From contig NZ_JADKYZ010000018.1 of NCBI RefSeq assembly GCF_015354245.1, positions 1-32,564 of the forward strand: 32,564 nt of DNA. Direction: 5' to 3'. Of the stretch, positions 24,732 to 32,444 are shown one piece after another. Position numbers and translations under genes: made by a program. Positions within the stretch are counted from its first letter, which is position 1; each line of letters begins with the position of its first letter. The notes beneath the pieces are model-generated. The model did not search any database. It worked only from the letters and a program-made list of their open reading frames with translations, and was not told the DNA's origin. Origin of the DNA: Diaphorobacter caeni. Lineage in GTDB: Bacteria > Pseudomonadota > Gammaproteobacteria > Burkholderiales > Burkholderiaceae_C.

Positions 24732-25154
24732 TCACTGCCTGCCCTGCCACGCCTTCACGGCCTCGGCCTGCGCCTGTGCCGCATATCCTTCATCGAGACT
24801 GCCGAAGGTGTCCGCCGCTACCTCGTCCATTAGGGTCTGCAAGGCCGTGTCGACACTATCCGCTTGCGCAACAAGTTGGGCCTGTCGGCGGGCTTCCATC
24901 GCTGCCTCGGCGGCTTGCAAGTCCTCTCGGTCTTGCAGTTCCTCCACGATGTTTTCGCGCCAAGTCGCATCACTGCCCGCCTCGTTGCATAGCTCGCTGA
25001 GACGCTGCGCGGCATCCTCTGAACGAGCAAAAAGCCGCGCACATCGCAGGATGCGGGCGGCTTCTTCCGGGTTGCCTCTGGCTTGGTCGAACAAGAGCAT
25101 TTCGCCCACGGCGGCGAGGGCTTCAAGCTCAAGCTGCTTGTCGTCGCCGCTCAT
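24732..25154 (-). CDS. Hypothetical protein, third gene of the brnTA operon
   Basis: 140 residues, acidic and Ala/Glu-rich, mostly predicted helical (GEMLLFDQARGNPEEAARILRCARLFARSEDAAQRLSEL; LQDREDLQAAEAAMEARRQAQ). No signal or membrane segment, no domain that I recognise. Its ATG overlaps the brnA stop by 4 bases (ATGA), so it is translationally coupled to the toxin-antitoxin pair. Its stop is 42 bases from the transposon end. In IncQ2 plasmids such as pTF-FC2 a three-gene pas addiction module sits at this position, so it could be a third addiction component. Function unknown. Confidence 0.65.
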   Translation of the reverse strand: MSGDDKQLELEALAAVGEMLLFDQARGNPEEAARILRCARLFARSEDAAQRLSELCNEAGSDATWRENIVEELQDREDLQAAEAAMEARRQAQLVAQADSVDTALQTLMDEVAADTFGSLDEGYAAQAQAEAVKAWQGRQ

Positions 25155-25471
25155 TTCGCGTGCGCCTTGTGCGCCTCAACGTAGGAGCGCAAAACAGCAT
25201 TCATGCGCGACTGATAACGCTTGCCGGTGTGCTTGAAGAACTCCAACACTTCGGCATCAATGCGCAGCGTGATTTGCTTCTTGGTGTGGGGCAATTGCTC
25301 CGCTGCCTTCATCCAGACAGCATCAGGCAGATAGGGTGCATCGCTATAGTCGATCTGCTCATCCGGCATCGAGGCCACGGCATCCAGTCGCGCCTTCTGC
25401 TCGGCGCTCAACTGTGGCGGCTTCTTGAGGTCAAGAGTTCGCTTCACGATATTGCTTTCTTTCGTCGGCAT
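25151..25471 (-). CDS. brnA: BrnA-family antitoxin
   Basis: 106 residues. N-terminal part binds toxin (KESNIVKRTLDLKKPPQLSAEQKARLDAVASMPDEQIDYSDAP); C-terminal ribbon-helix-helix with KKQITLRIDAEVLEFFKHTGKRYQSRMNAVLRSYV, characteristic of BrnA. It neutralises BrnT and represses the operon. ATG at 25471 overlaps the brnT 3' end by 41 bases. A longer frame upstream lies wholly within brnT and is not the gene. Confidence 0.9.
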   Translation of the reverse strand: MPTKESNIVKRTLDLKKPPQLSAEQKARLDAVASMPDEQIDYSDAPYLPDAVWMKAAEQLPHTKKQITLRIDAEVLEFFKHTGKRYQSRMNAVLRSYVEAHKAHAK

Positions 25472-25709
25472 TTGCTTTCCTCGCAGAGATAAGGCGGATG
25501 GTTTCCTCGTGTCGGACGGTGTAGACCACATACAGGACAGCCGAGTAGGCAAGCCCAATCGTTGCCCAACGATCTTCCCCGTAGTCCTCGCGTCCGTCGT
25601 AGGCTTCAACCCGCCCGGAGTCGTAAAAAACAAGCTCGGCATCCTCGAAGGAAACGCCGTGCTTTTTCAGGTTTCGTGCCGCTTTATCGGCGTCCCATTC
25701 AAGTTCCAT
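25431..25709 (-). CDS. brnT: BrnT-family ribonuclease toxin
   Basis: 92 residues with the BrnT pattern MELEWDADKAARNLKKHGVS, then FEDAELVFYD, REDYGEDRWATIGLAYSAVLYVVYT and a C-terminal IRLISARKANADERKQY. BrnT is a RelE-fold ribonuclease that halts translation; the Arg, His and Glu residues of the family are present. ATG at 25709 is 42 bases from the relaxase stop. AT-rich DNA at 25710-25750 probably carries the promoter. Confidence 0.92.
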   Translation of the reverse strand: MELEWDADKAARNLKKHGVSFEDAELVFYDSGRVEAYDGREDYGEDRWATIGLAYSAVLYVVYTVRHEETIRLISARKANADERKQYREANS

Positions 25710-25750
25710 TGTGTTCTTATTGTAGCGTCTTTTTGTAGTTACATCAAGTC

Positions 25751-28420
25751 TTATCGACTCATGCCGGGTGAGTTGTCGCGCTCGATCTTCTGCGCCTTGG
25801 CCTGCTCCTGCTGGCGTACAGGCTCGCGCCCTTCCAGCTTCTCCCACTGCTGGCGGTACTTCCCAAGCTCGGCGGCTTGCCGGTCGCCTGCGGCGCTGTA
25901 GGCATAGCGGGCGGTGCGCTGCGCGTAGTCGTTCCAGTCGCGCCCCTCGTCCTTCTGCCGGGTGGCCGGGGCGCACTGGCGGATAGCGCCCTCGATGGCG
26001 GCTTGATCGTGGCCGGTAACGCGCATCCGCACGGCAATCATGGAATCCACGCGGGACAAATCCACCTCGCCGCCCCGCTGCCGCTTGAGCACGTCGCGGT
26101 AATGCCGCTGATAGGCGTCGATCGCGCTGCCGCTGGCCGCTGCAAGCTCCAAGGCGGGCTTGGCCTTGCTGCGCTCGGGCTGCTGCGCCTTCAAGGCGGC
26201 TTGCCGCTGATACTCGGCGTCGATCTGGCTGGACAGAGCCAGCGCCTTGACGCACTCGCGGCGCTCGGCCTTGAGCAAGCGCACCTCGGGATAGCTGCCG
26301 TCCTCCCGCTGGTGCTTGGGCTTGCGGTTCTCGTAGCCGGGTGCGCGGTGCGGATGGATAGCGCCCGATAGCTTCGGGTCGCCGTATTCGCGGTTCAGGG
26401 CATCGCTCAGCCGGTTGCCCACGTCCTTGTCATGGACCGTCCCCAGCTTCGGCACGGTGATGATGGCCTGATAGTTGCCGGGGCTGGATTCCAGCACGGC
26501 GGCGGGCTGGTAGCCGTCCTTGATAAGCCGCTCCAGCTTCTCCCGGCTCATGTCGTCGATCAGGATGTGATGCTTCTTGTCCGATAGCGGCGTGTAGTAG
26601 AGGTTTTCGCCCCTGCGCTGTAGGCGCTGCATCTCCGGCGTGCGCTGCTCAATCTCCTGCGGCGTGAAACCCCGCGTGATGCCGTCCTTTTTGTCGAGGA
26701 TGAAGGTTTGCTTGCCGCCGTCCTCGCGCATCTTGATGCTTGTCACCCGGTAACGCTCCGCGCCTACCGCTTCCGCGTACCGCTCGAACTGCTTTAGCTG
26801 CTCCGATTTCATCGCTTGCGCCCTCTCCTGCTGTATCCGCTGCCGCTCCCGCTGGATGCTCTCCTGAAGCTCAGGATTCGTGATCTTGAAGCCGTGCTCT
26901 GCTGCTAACTTCACGCACATGGTCTTGTATTCGTCGCACCCTGTCACGGTGAAGCTGCCCCACTTCTGCGCCGATAGCTGCAAGGCGGCAAGCGTGCTGT
27001 CCCGGTTGCGCCAGTCGTGAATGTCGATGCTCTTGCCCTTGTCCACGAAAGACACACCCCCGCCCCTCCCCGCTTCGTCCTTGCGGCTGTAGTGCACCTG
27101 CTGACCGACGATTTCCGGCACATAGGCGCGGATGTCTCGCACCGTCGGCGGCTCGCTGCGGTCGCCCTCGATGCGCTGCGGTTCACTGGCCCGGTGCCGC
27201 CACTGCTCGGCAAGCTCCGGGCTTTTCTGCATCCGCTGCCACTGCTCCAGGTCGGGATAGGGGCGGAACTGCTGCCGCCACTGCTCACGCTGCTTCTGGT
27301 GTTTCTCTTTCAAAGCGGCTTTCTCTGCGGCCTGCTCGGCGGCAATCACGCTGCGCATGGCGTTGAGCACTTCGCCCTTGCCTTTCCAGTTGCCGCGCAT
27401 GAGTTCATCGCGGCGGGCCTTCTGCTGCTCGGCCAGTTGCTTGCGCTCCTGCTCCTGCTGCTTGTCCAGCGCCAGCTTGGCCGCGTTCTTTGCGGCGTAA
27501 TGAGCCTTGCGCCCGGTGATGTAGTCCTTCCAGCCCGGCACGTCTGGCTTGATAGGCTCCGGCTCGCGCTGCGCTACCTGCTGATGCTGCGGCGCGGGCT
27601 GATACTCGCCTAGACGCTTCTGCATCTTGGCAAGGCTTGCGTTGCGGTCTACGTCGCTGGCCTTCACGCCAACATCCCCGACAAACACGGTTGCCCCGCT
27701 GCCGGTTTTCTCGTAGCGCATCCCCTTGGCTGCTAACTCGCGGTGCAACTGCTCCCAGCTTTGCGCCTGCTTGATGATGGCTGCACCGTCCTCGATGGCG
27801 ATACGGTGGGCTGACTTCTCCCCGGTGCGGTTCTCCATGTCCCGCTTCTTCTGGTCGGGCTGGCGTGGCTTTTCCGGGTCGTATGGCGCTCGGCCTAGCT
27901 CCCCGTTCTCCAACACCTGATAGCGCCCGTTTTGCTCACGCTGCCAGCCTTGCGCGTGCTCAATCCGGGCAATGGCCTTGTGCGCCATTTCGATATCAAA
28001 GCCCCGGTTAATCTCGACAATCTTGAGCTTTTCAGGATGCACACGGTTGATGGCGATGTGCAGATGGATATTGTCCGTATCTTTGTGCAAGCCGTAGATG
28101 GCCTGGTGGTCTTTCCATCCGAGTTCTTCCATGAAGATGCTTACTGCTTCTTCCACCTGCTCCGGGCTGGGCTGCTCGCCCTCTCGCCAACTCATGATGT
28201 AGTGATTGACCGGGTTCTTGCTGCGCACGGATTCAGCGGCAAGGGCTACCATTTCTTCACGCTGTGCGGCGTGGCCGTCACAGAGGAAACCGCGCCCGTT
28301 GGCGTACAGCACCTTTTCATCCGGGTTCTGGTTGTGCGGCTCGCGGATGTAGTCGGCCAAGTCGCGGATGCTCCCCGTCTTGTGCTTGGTTTTTGAGTTC
28401 GGCACCTTCTTAACGATCAC
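25751..28420 (-). CDS. mobA: Relaxase-primase fusion, MobA/RepB type (MOBP, TraI-like)
   Basis: 889 residues. N-terminal MOBP relaxase: motif I SIRDLADYIREP with likely nicking Tyr24, motif III HKDTDNIHLHIAINRV (His112, His119, His121). A long Gln/Glu/Arg-rich coiled-coil middle follows. The C-terminal third carries a RepB/plasmid-primase-like domain (YYTPLSDKKHHILIDDM, PAAVLESSPGNYQAIITVPK, SGAIHPHRAPGYENRKPKH), as in IncQ MobA-RepB fusions, where it primes oriV replication. It nicks oriT and starts transfer. ATG at 28420 overlaps the TraJ-like gene by 11 bases. It is intact although the replication genes it would serve are missing. Confidence 0.9.
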   Translation of the reverse strand: MIVKKVPNSKTKHKTGSIRDLADYIREPHNQNPDEKVLYANGRGFLCDGHAAQREEMVALAAESVRSKNPVNHYIMSWREGEQPSPEQVEEAVSIFMEELGWKDHQAIYGLHKDTDNIHLHIAINRVHPEKLKIVEINRGFDIEMAHKAIARIEHAQGWQREQNGRYQVLENGELGRAPYDPEKPRQPDQKKRDMENRTGEKSAHRIAIEDGAAIIKQAQSWEQLHRELAAKGMRYEKTGSGATVFVGDVGVKASDVDRNASLAKMQKRLGEYQPAPQHQQVAQREPEPIKPDVPGWKDYITGRKAHYAAKNAAKLALDKQQEQERKQLAEQQKARRDELMRGNWKGKGEVLNAMRSVIAAEQAAEKAALKEKHQKQREQWRQQFRPYPDLEQWQRMQKSPELAEQWRHRASEPQRIEGDRSEPPTVRDIRAYVPEIVGQQVHYSRKDEAGRGGGVSFVDKGKSIDIHDWRNRDSTLAALQLSAQKWGSFTVTGCDEYKTMCVKLAAEHGFKITNPELQESIQRERQRIQQERAQAMKSEQLKQFERYAEAVGAERYRVTSIKMREDGGKQTFILDKKDGITRGFTPQEIEQRTPEMQRLQRRGENLYYTPLSDKKHHILIDDMSREKLERLIKDGYQPAAVLESSPGNYQAIITVPKLGTVHDKDVGNRLSDALNREYGDPKLSGAIHPHRAPGYENRKPKHQREDGSYPEVRLLKAERRECVKALALSSQIDAEYQRQAALKAQQPERSKAKPALELAAASGSAIDAYQRHYRDVLKRQRGGEVDLSRVDSMIAVRMRVTGHDQAAIEGAIRQCAPATRQKDEGRDWNDYAQRTARYAYSAAGDRQAAELGKYRQQWEKLEGREPVRQQEQAKAQKIERDNSPGMSR

Positions 28421-28721
28421 GGCTCAACCTCTCGATGTAGGCTTTCACTGCCAGCAGCGCTCCGGCTGTTTCCTTGCTGTAAACGCCTCCGCTTTCGTTG
28501 TGAATGTGTTTAAGCAAGCCGCCGATGCGGCGTAGCTCTTTGAGCATCACGGCGTCGGCGTTGGCAATGATCGGCCTGCCGAAGTAACGGCGGCGGACAA
28601 GCTCCGACATGCTCAACCCGGCAAGGTCGGCATCCTCTTTCAGACGGGCCTTCTCCGCTGCGGTCAGCCGCACGTTGATAACGGCGTCTAGCGGTTCCGG
28701 CCCTTGCGTTTCAAATGGCAT
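28410..28721 (-). CDS. TraJ/MobB-like oriT-binding protein (ribbon-helix-helix)
   Basis: 103 residues. The core AVINVRLTAAEKARLKEDADLAGLSMSELVRRRYFG is a clear ribbon-helix-helix relaxosome domain, followed by LKELRRIGGLLKHIHNESG typical of MobC/TraJ-like accessory proteins. ATG at 28721 has GGAGACAC just upstream; a longer frame to 28925 crosses oriT and is rejected. Position between oriT and the relaxase matches traJ in IncP and mobB in IncQ2. It should bind near nic and recruit the relaxase. Confidence 0.82.
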   Translation of the reverse strand: MPFETQGPEPLDAVINVRLTAAEKARLKEDADLAGLSMSELVRRRYFGRPIIANADAVMLKELRRIGGLLKHIHNESGGVYSKETAGALLAVKAYIERLSRDR

Positions 28722-28969
28722 CGTGTCTCCTTCTCGCCGGGGCGGCGGGGGCGGGGTGTGTCTTGGACAGTAAGAAGCGAAAGCGCCGCACTGTCCGGGG
28801 TCAAGGGGCGCGCCCCTTGCAGGATGAGCCAGACCGTGAGAAGCGAAGCGCCGAATGGGCAGGCGGGGATTGGCAGGAACATGGCGTAGCCATGTGTATG
28901 ACAATCCGCATCCTGTTAAGCTCAACCGCTTTACTATCGTATCAGCAGTTTAGGTGCACGGGACGCACT
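28722..28969. other. oriT: Origin of transfer (oriT) with nic site and inverted repeats
   Basis: Non-coding region between divergent mobilization genes. CATCCTGT at 28909-28916 (plus strand) fits the IncP/MOBP nic consensus YATCCTG/Y, with cleavage expected after 28915. Toward the relaxase side there is an inverted repeat GGACAGT (28765-28771)/ACTGTCC (28790-28796), a perfect 18-bp palindrome CAAGGGGCGCGCCCCTTG (28802-28819), and an imperfect direct repeat (28770-28788 and 28836-28853, GAAGCGAAAGCGCC/GAAGCGAAGCGCC). These are likely relaxosome-binding sites. Confidence 0.75.
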
Positions 28970-28997
28970 TTGCAACAAGCACAAATGGCGCTATGCT
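28970..28997 (+). promoter_or_regulatory. Putative promoter of the traK-L-M-like operon
   Basis: TTGCAA (28970-28975) and TATGCT (28992-28997) are separated by 16 bases and lie 38 bases before the TraK-like start, which has AAGGAG at 29021-29026. It resembles a sigma-70 promoter. It sits next to oriT, so relaxosome proteins could regulate it. Confidence 0.45.
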
Positions 28998-29034
28998 GTC
29001 AACTCCGTAACCAGTGAGCAAAGGAGTTAGCACG

Positions 29035-29391
29035 ATGAAGTACACAACAGAACAGCTAGAGGCTATCGCTGCAAAGCTGCGGGAGATGCCTCCAGTAGAG
29101 AAGAAGAAGCAGGAGCACAGCAAGCAAGAGGCCGTGCGCATCCTTTCCAAAGAGATCGCGGCTTTGCAAAAGCGTGGATACACGCTTGACCAGATTTCAG
29201 AGACGCTGCGCGGCGAAGGTCTGAGCATCGCAACCCCAACGCTCAAGAGCTACTTGCAGAGAGCAAAGCTAGCGAAAAAAGCCCCGGTGCAAGCACCGGG
29301 AGACACACCCCCGCGCCTCCCCGCCGTCAAGAAGCCTGCGGATACATCAAAGGCGACATTCACCCCGAAACCTGACAGCGACGACATTTAA
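29035..29391 (+). CDS. TraK/MobC-like mobilization protein
   Basis: 118 residues, basic. N-terminal half is helical with a possible helix-turn-helix (EAVRILSKEIAALQKRGYTLDQISETLRGEGLSIATPTLKSYLQRAK), a pattern seen in IncP TraK and IncQ2 MobC proteins that wrap the oriT flank. The tail is Pro/Lys-rich and probably disordered. AAGGAG at 29021-29026 is 8 bases before ATG 29035, preferred over GTG 29014. First gene of the rightward operon beside oriT; ends 12 bases before the ATPase gene. Confidence 0.75.
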   Translation: MKYTTEQLEAIAAKLREMPPVEKKKQEHSKQEAVRILSKEIAALQKRGYTLDQISETLRGEGLSIATPTLKSYLQRAKLAKKAPVQAPGDTPPRLPAVKKPADTSKATFTPKPDSDDI

Positions 29392-29403
29392 GGAGTAAGC
29401 AAC

Positions 29404-30087
29404 ATGGCGAAAAGCATTTACCTGATCGGTGGCAGCAAGGGCGGCGTTGGCAAGTCGCTTGTCACGATGGCAACGGTTGATTACCTGCAAGAGCGCGGCG
29501 AAAGCGTATTGCTGATTGAGTCTGACACCTCTAACCCGGACGTATGGAAAGCCTATAAGGAAAGCACGGAAACGGAGCTTATCAATCTGGATGAGGCGGA
29601 CGGATGGATTCAGCTAGTGAACTTGTGCGATAGCAAACCGGATAGCGTCGTGGTCATCAACACGGCAGCGCGGAATAACAAGGGTGTGAGCACCTACGGT
29701 GAAACACTGAATAGCACGCTTGCGGAACTCAAGCGCAAGCTGGTCACGCTGTGGGTGATTAACCGTCAACGGGATAGCCTCGAACTGCTCAAGGAATACA
29801 TGGATGCAATCCCGAACTCGGCCGTTCACGTGGTGCGCAATGGACACTTCGGAGAAGAAAAAAAATTCGAGCTTTACAACGGCTCCAAGCTGCGCACGGC
29901 GGTAGAGGAACGCGGCGGGAAGTCGGTGACATTCCCGGACTTGGCCGACCGTGTGAGCGATGACATTTACAGCAAGCGCATGAGCATTGCGATAGCACTC
30001 AAGGAACTGCCCATTGGCAACCGTGCGGAGCTTACCCGGTGGCGCAATGAGGTTAAAAAGGTATTGGAGGCCGTAGTCCATGAGTGA
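29404..30087 (+). CDS. TraL/MobD-like ParA-family ATPase
   Basis: 227 residues with the deviant Walker A KGGVGKS (residues 12-18) of ParA/MinD ATPases at the N-terminus, LLIESDTSNPDV as Walker A' region and VVVINTAARNN as Walker B region. Homologous position to traL of IncP and mobD of pTF-FC2. It probably supports mobilization rather than partition, since no parB or centromere-like repeats are seen. AAGGAG precedes the ATG. It overlaps the next gene by 8 bases. Confidence 0.85.
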   Translation: MAKSIYLIGGSKGGVGKSLVTMATVDYLQERGESVLLIESDTSNPDVWKAYKESTETELINLDEADGWIQLVNLCDSKPDSVVVINTAARNNKGVSTYGETLNSTLAELKRKLVTLWVINRQRDSLELLKEYMDAIPNSAVHVVRNGHFGEEKKFELYNGSKLRTAVEERGGKSVTFPDLADRVSDDIYSKRMSIAIALKELPIGNRAELTRWRNEVKKVLEAVVHE

Positions 30088-30718
30088 CCTTGACGACAGC
30101 TTTGCAAAGCTGCTCGGCAGGCAACCCAGTGACGCGGAGCGGCAAAGTCTTTACCGGGTTCGGGATGCACTCGGCCTGAAAAACAATGATGCGCTGTGGC
30201 TGGTGCTCATGGCCTTGCAACACTACCAAGGCCAGTATGAGAAGTTCCCGCAAGCGATAGCACAAGCAGCCAAAGATACCTTGGTCAATTTCAAGGTAAC
30301 GGCGGATGCAACCGTGAAAGCATCAGCGGAAGCAGCCAAGGCGGATTTGGCGCAAGCGGTAGCAGCAGCAGCGCAAGAGGTCGCGCACAACACATCAGCA
30401 AAGCAGATGTGGCAGTGGGCGGCGGGCTGCATCGCCGTGGCCTTCCTGTGCGTCGGCCTGTTCGGCTGGTACATGCACAGCAGCGGCAAGGATTCGGGCT
30501 ATCAGGCCGGATACGGCGCGGGATACACCGAAGCCAAGGACGAGAAAGCGGCGGCGGCATGGGCCAACACGCCAGAGGGGCGCTTGGCCTACCGTTTCGC
30601 GCAAACCGGAAGCCTCGCCAGCTTGGCGAAGTGCGATAGGCCAGGGTGGTACGTCGAAAAAGGCGTGTGCTACGTCAAGCCCGCATCGGATGGCACCTAC
30701 GGATGGAGGTTGCCATGA
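30080..30718 (+). CDS. TraM/MobE-like membrane protein
   Basis: 212 residues. N-terminal domain (SFAKLLGRQPSDAERQSLYRVRDALGLKNNDALWLVLMALQHYQGQYE) is conserved in plasmid TraM-like proteins; a helical Ala-rich segment follows, then one membrane helix (WAAGCIAVAFLCVGLFGWYM, about residues 114-133) and a C-terminal domain with two cysteines (AKCDRPGWYVEKGVCYV). It would place the mobilization apparatus at the membrane. Position matches traM/mobE. Its stop overlaps the next start (ATGA). Confidence 0.75.
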   Translation: MSDLDDSFAKLLGRQPSDAERQSLYRVRDALGLKNNDALWLVLMALQHYQGQYEKFPQAIAQAAKDTLVNFKVTADATVKASAEAAKADLAQAVAAAAQEVAHNTSAKQMWQWAAGCIAVAFLCVGLFGWYMHSSGKDSGYQAGYGAGYTEAKDEKAAAAWANTPEGRLAYRFAQTGSLASLAKCDRPGWYVEKGVCYVKPASDGTYGWRLP

Positions 30719-31338
30719 GAATCAAGATCAAAGGAGAAATCACGGCAGAACGCCTAGCGGAAGCACTGCACGCAGCAGCAGAAAAATACGAAGCTGTGAG
30801 GCCGGGGCACAAGGTCTATGGGGCCAATCTCTACCTAACCGCCTTCGATGCTGATGGTCTGCCGTTCGATCTGGTAGACCATCGCGGCGAACCGCTTTCG
30901 ATCACCATCGAGGCCAAATCGGGCGAACTGGTGAAACCGGCCCTCACAGCAGAAGGAGAAGCACGCCGACAGAAAGACAAAGAGGAAGCACAACGGCAAG
31001 CCGAAAAAGCAGAAGCGGAAGCACAGGCAAGACACAGAAAAACGTTCGACGAGTACGAAAAAGAACGCCAAAAGCGACGGGAGAAAGAAGCCGAAGCAAG
31101 GAAGCAATTTGAGGACGCGAACGCAATCACTGCCGAACTCTTGAAAACCATGCCGGAACGCTTCATCGACGAACTGAACAAAACCGTGCAAGGCGTTTGG
31201 GACGACCTCAAGCCAACCGAAACGCAAGGCAAGAAGAAGGGCCAGCCGAAAGCGCTACCAGTCTTTTCCATCCATGCGGACGGGCTGGTGCACGAGGGGC
31301 AGACTCCCCGGCCTTTGCAGGAGAAGGCTACAAAGTAG
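30715..31338 (+). CDS. Coiled-coil protein at the end of the mobilization operon, 3' end altered
   Basis: 207 residues. Residues 1-75 form a compact domain (RIKIKGEITAERLAEALHAA, VYGANLYLTAFDADGLPFDLVDHRG); residues 80-150 are a highly charged coiled coil (Lys/Glu/Gln/Ala-rich); then LLKTMPERFIDELNKTVQGVWDDL. The last 15 or so residues (from about base 31290, EGQTPRPLQEKATK) are antisense to an IS91-family transposase fragment, so the natural C-terminus was replaced by insertion. I know no function. The ATGA overlap shows coupling to the TraM-like gene. Confidence 0.7.
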   Translation: MRIKIKGEITAERLAEALHAAAEKYEAVRPGHKVYGANLYLTAFDADGLPFDLVDHRGEPLSITIEAKSGELVKPALTAEGEARRQKDKEEAQRQAEKAEAEAQARHRKTFDEYEKERQKRREKEAEARKQFEDANAITAELLKTMPERFIDELNKTVQGVWDDLKPTETQGKKKGQPKALPVFSIHADGLVHEGQTPRPLQEKATK

Positions 31339-31558
31339 TCGTGCCCACAGTCGCCGCAGCGAGCGCGGGCAAAGCCATGGGCAAAGATGCCGCACTCAAG
31401 ATACTTGGCAAACGCTTTGCGCACGAAGGGCTTGGGGGTGTGGTGGTCGCCCTGGCCGTCGAACTGACCCGCGCTGGCCAACTCTAGCCAGGTCTCGTGG
31501 TGCTCGGCTACCGTTTGGTAGAGCAGCGTGCGTTCGGGGTGGCGTGGGTTGTAGCTCG
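31290..31558 (-). pseudogene. IS91-family transposase fragment (zinc-binding N-terminal part)
   Basis: The minus-strand frame reads [20 protein letters not shown], then [20 protein letters not shown] and RCGDCGHDYFVAFSCKGRG ending CPSC. This is the N-terminal zinc-finger region of IS91-type rolling-circle transposases. It has no start codon of its own and is cut at both sides: at about 31558 it joins valS sequence and at about 31290 it joins the mobilization gene. The catalytic tyrosine part is absent. Confidence 0.85.
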
Positions 31559-31935
31559 CGTCCCAGGTCGTGGCGGCTGGTGCCCTGGCCCTGCAGCTGG
31601 CGCTCCACCACGATCTGCGTGGCGATGCCGGCGTGGTCCGTGCCCGGCACCCAGACGGTGTTGTGGCCCAGCATGCGGTGGTAGCGCGTCAGGCTGTCCA
31701 TGATGGTTTGGTTGAACGCGTGGCCCATGTGCAGCGTGCCCGTCACGTTGGGCGGCGGCAGCTGGATGGCGAAGGAGGGCTGGCCGGCATCGGCCTGGCC
31801 GGTGCCGCGCACGCCGGCGCGGCCGTAGCCGCGCTGCTCCCACAGCGGCCCCCAGTGCGCCTCCAGCGGCGCGGGCTCGAAGGACTTGGACAGGCTGTTC
31901 AGGCCGGGCTGGGAGAGGAGGGTGTCGTCGCTCAT
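31558..31935 (-). pseudogene. valS: Valine--tRNA ligase, 5' fragment
   Basis: Codes for the first 126 residues of a Val[45 protein letters not shown] with the HIGH-type motif HMGH (residues 69-72), [20 protein letters not shown], ending SRHDLGR. The full enzyme is over 900 residues. The match breaks after DLGR, where the IS91-type sequence starts. ATG at 31935 is taken; ATG 31953 is possible. A fragment of this size cannot be functional, so an intact valS must exist elsewhere. Confidence 0.9.
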
Positions 31936-31944
31936 GGCAATGAA

Positions 31945-31970
31945 GAACGGCATCCCGTGGGATGCCGTTC
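31945..31970. repeat. Perfect 12-bp hairpin in the valS leader
   Basis: GAACGGCATCCC (31945-31956) and GGGATGCCGTTC (31959-31970) are exact complements with a 2-base spacer. The hairpin lies 9 bases upstream of the valS ATG on its strand, so in the RNA it would cover the ribosome-binding region if the downstream start is used. It could be a repeat element or a leader control structure. Confidence 0.6.
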
Positions 31971-32159
31971 GCGGGCAGTGGATTGGAGGATGCGGGGCAT
32001 TTTATTCGCTGCGCGCATGCTCCTGATTGAATAGCTGCCAGCGCTTGTCCATCAAGGGATGGAGGCTGTTTTTGTATGTAACGCCGCTGGCGGGCCGGCA
32101 GCATGCGGCTTTATGCACAATGCGGTGTTCTCGCCCCGTCCACTCCTATACTACCCGGC

Positions 32160-32444
32160 GTGACCACCGTGAAGAACACACTCCTACATGCTTCGGCGGC
32201 GCTGCTGGCCCTGGGCCTGGCCCCGGCCGCCGTCCAGGCCCAGGCCGGCCCTGCGGCCGAGCCCCTGAGCTACGCGCAGGCCGAGCAGCTGCTGCTCACC
32301 CGCTCCGACCGGCTGGCGGCCGCCGCGCGCGAGGTGGAAAGCGCCCGCCTGCGCCGCGAGGCCATGCAGGGGCTGGGCGGGCCGTCGGTGGCCGTCACCG
32401 GCACCGCGCTGCGCTCTTCGGCCAACGCCGACATCAGGGGGTAG
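32160..32444 (+). pseudogene. TolC-family outer membrane protein, 5' fragment
   Basis: From GTG at 32160 (or 32169) the frame gives a signal peptide (KNTLLHASAALLALGLAPAAVQAQA, Ala-X-Ala cleavage) then EPLSYAQAEQLLLTRSDRLAAAAREVESARLRREAMQGLGGPSVAVTGTAL, the typical start of a TolC/OprM-type channel with its first long helix. It stops at 32444 in sequence that no longer resembles TolC. TolC proteins are over 400 residues, so this is about the first fifth. It is divergent from valS with a 224-base gap, probably the original chromosomal arrangement. Confidence 0.75.

Noticed and set aside
24690..24732. oriV iterons near the relaxase-primase operon
   Set aside because: Only 42 bases separate the transposon end from the last plasmid gene and they hold no repeats.
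29404..30087. Plasmid partition system from the ParA-like ATPase
   Set aside because: No ParB gene or centromere repeats; the position and partners fit TraL of IncP-type mobilization regions.
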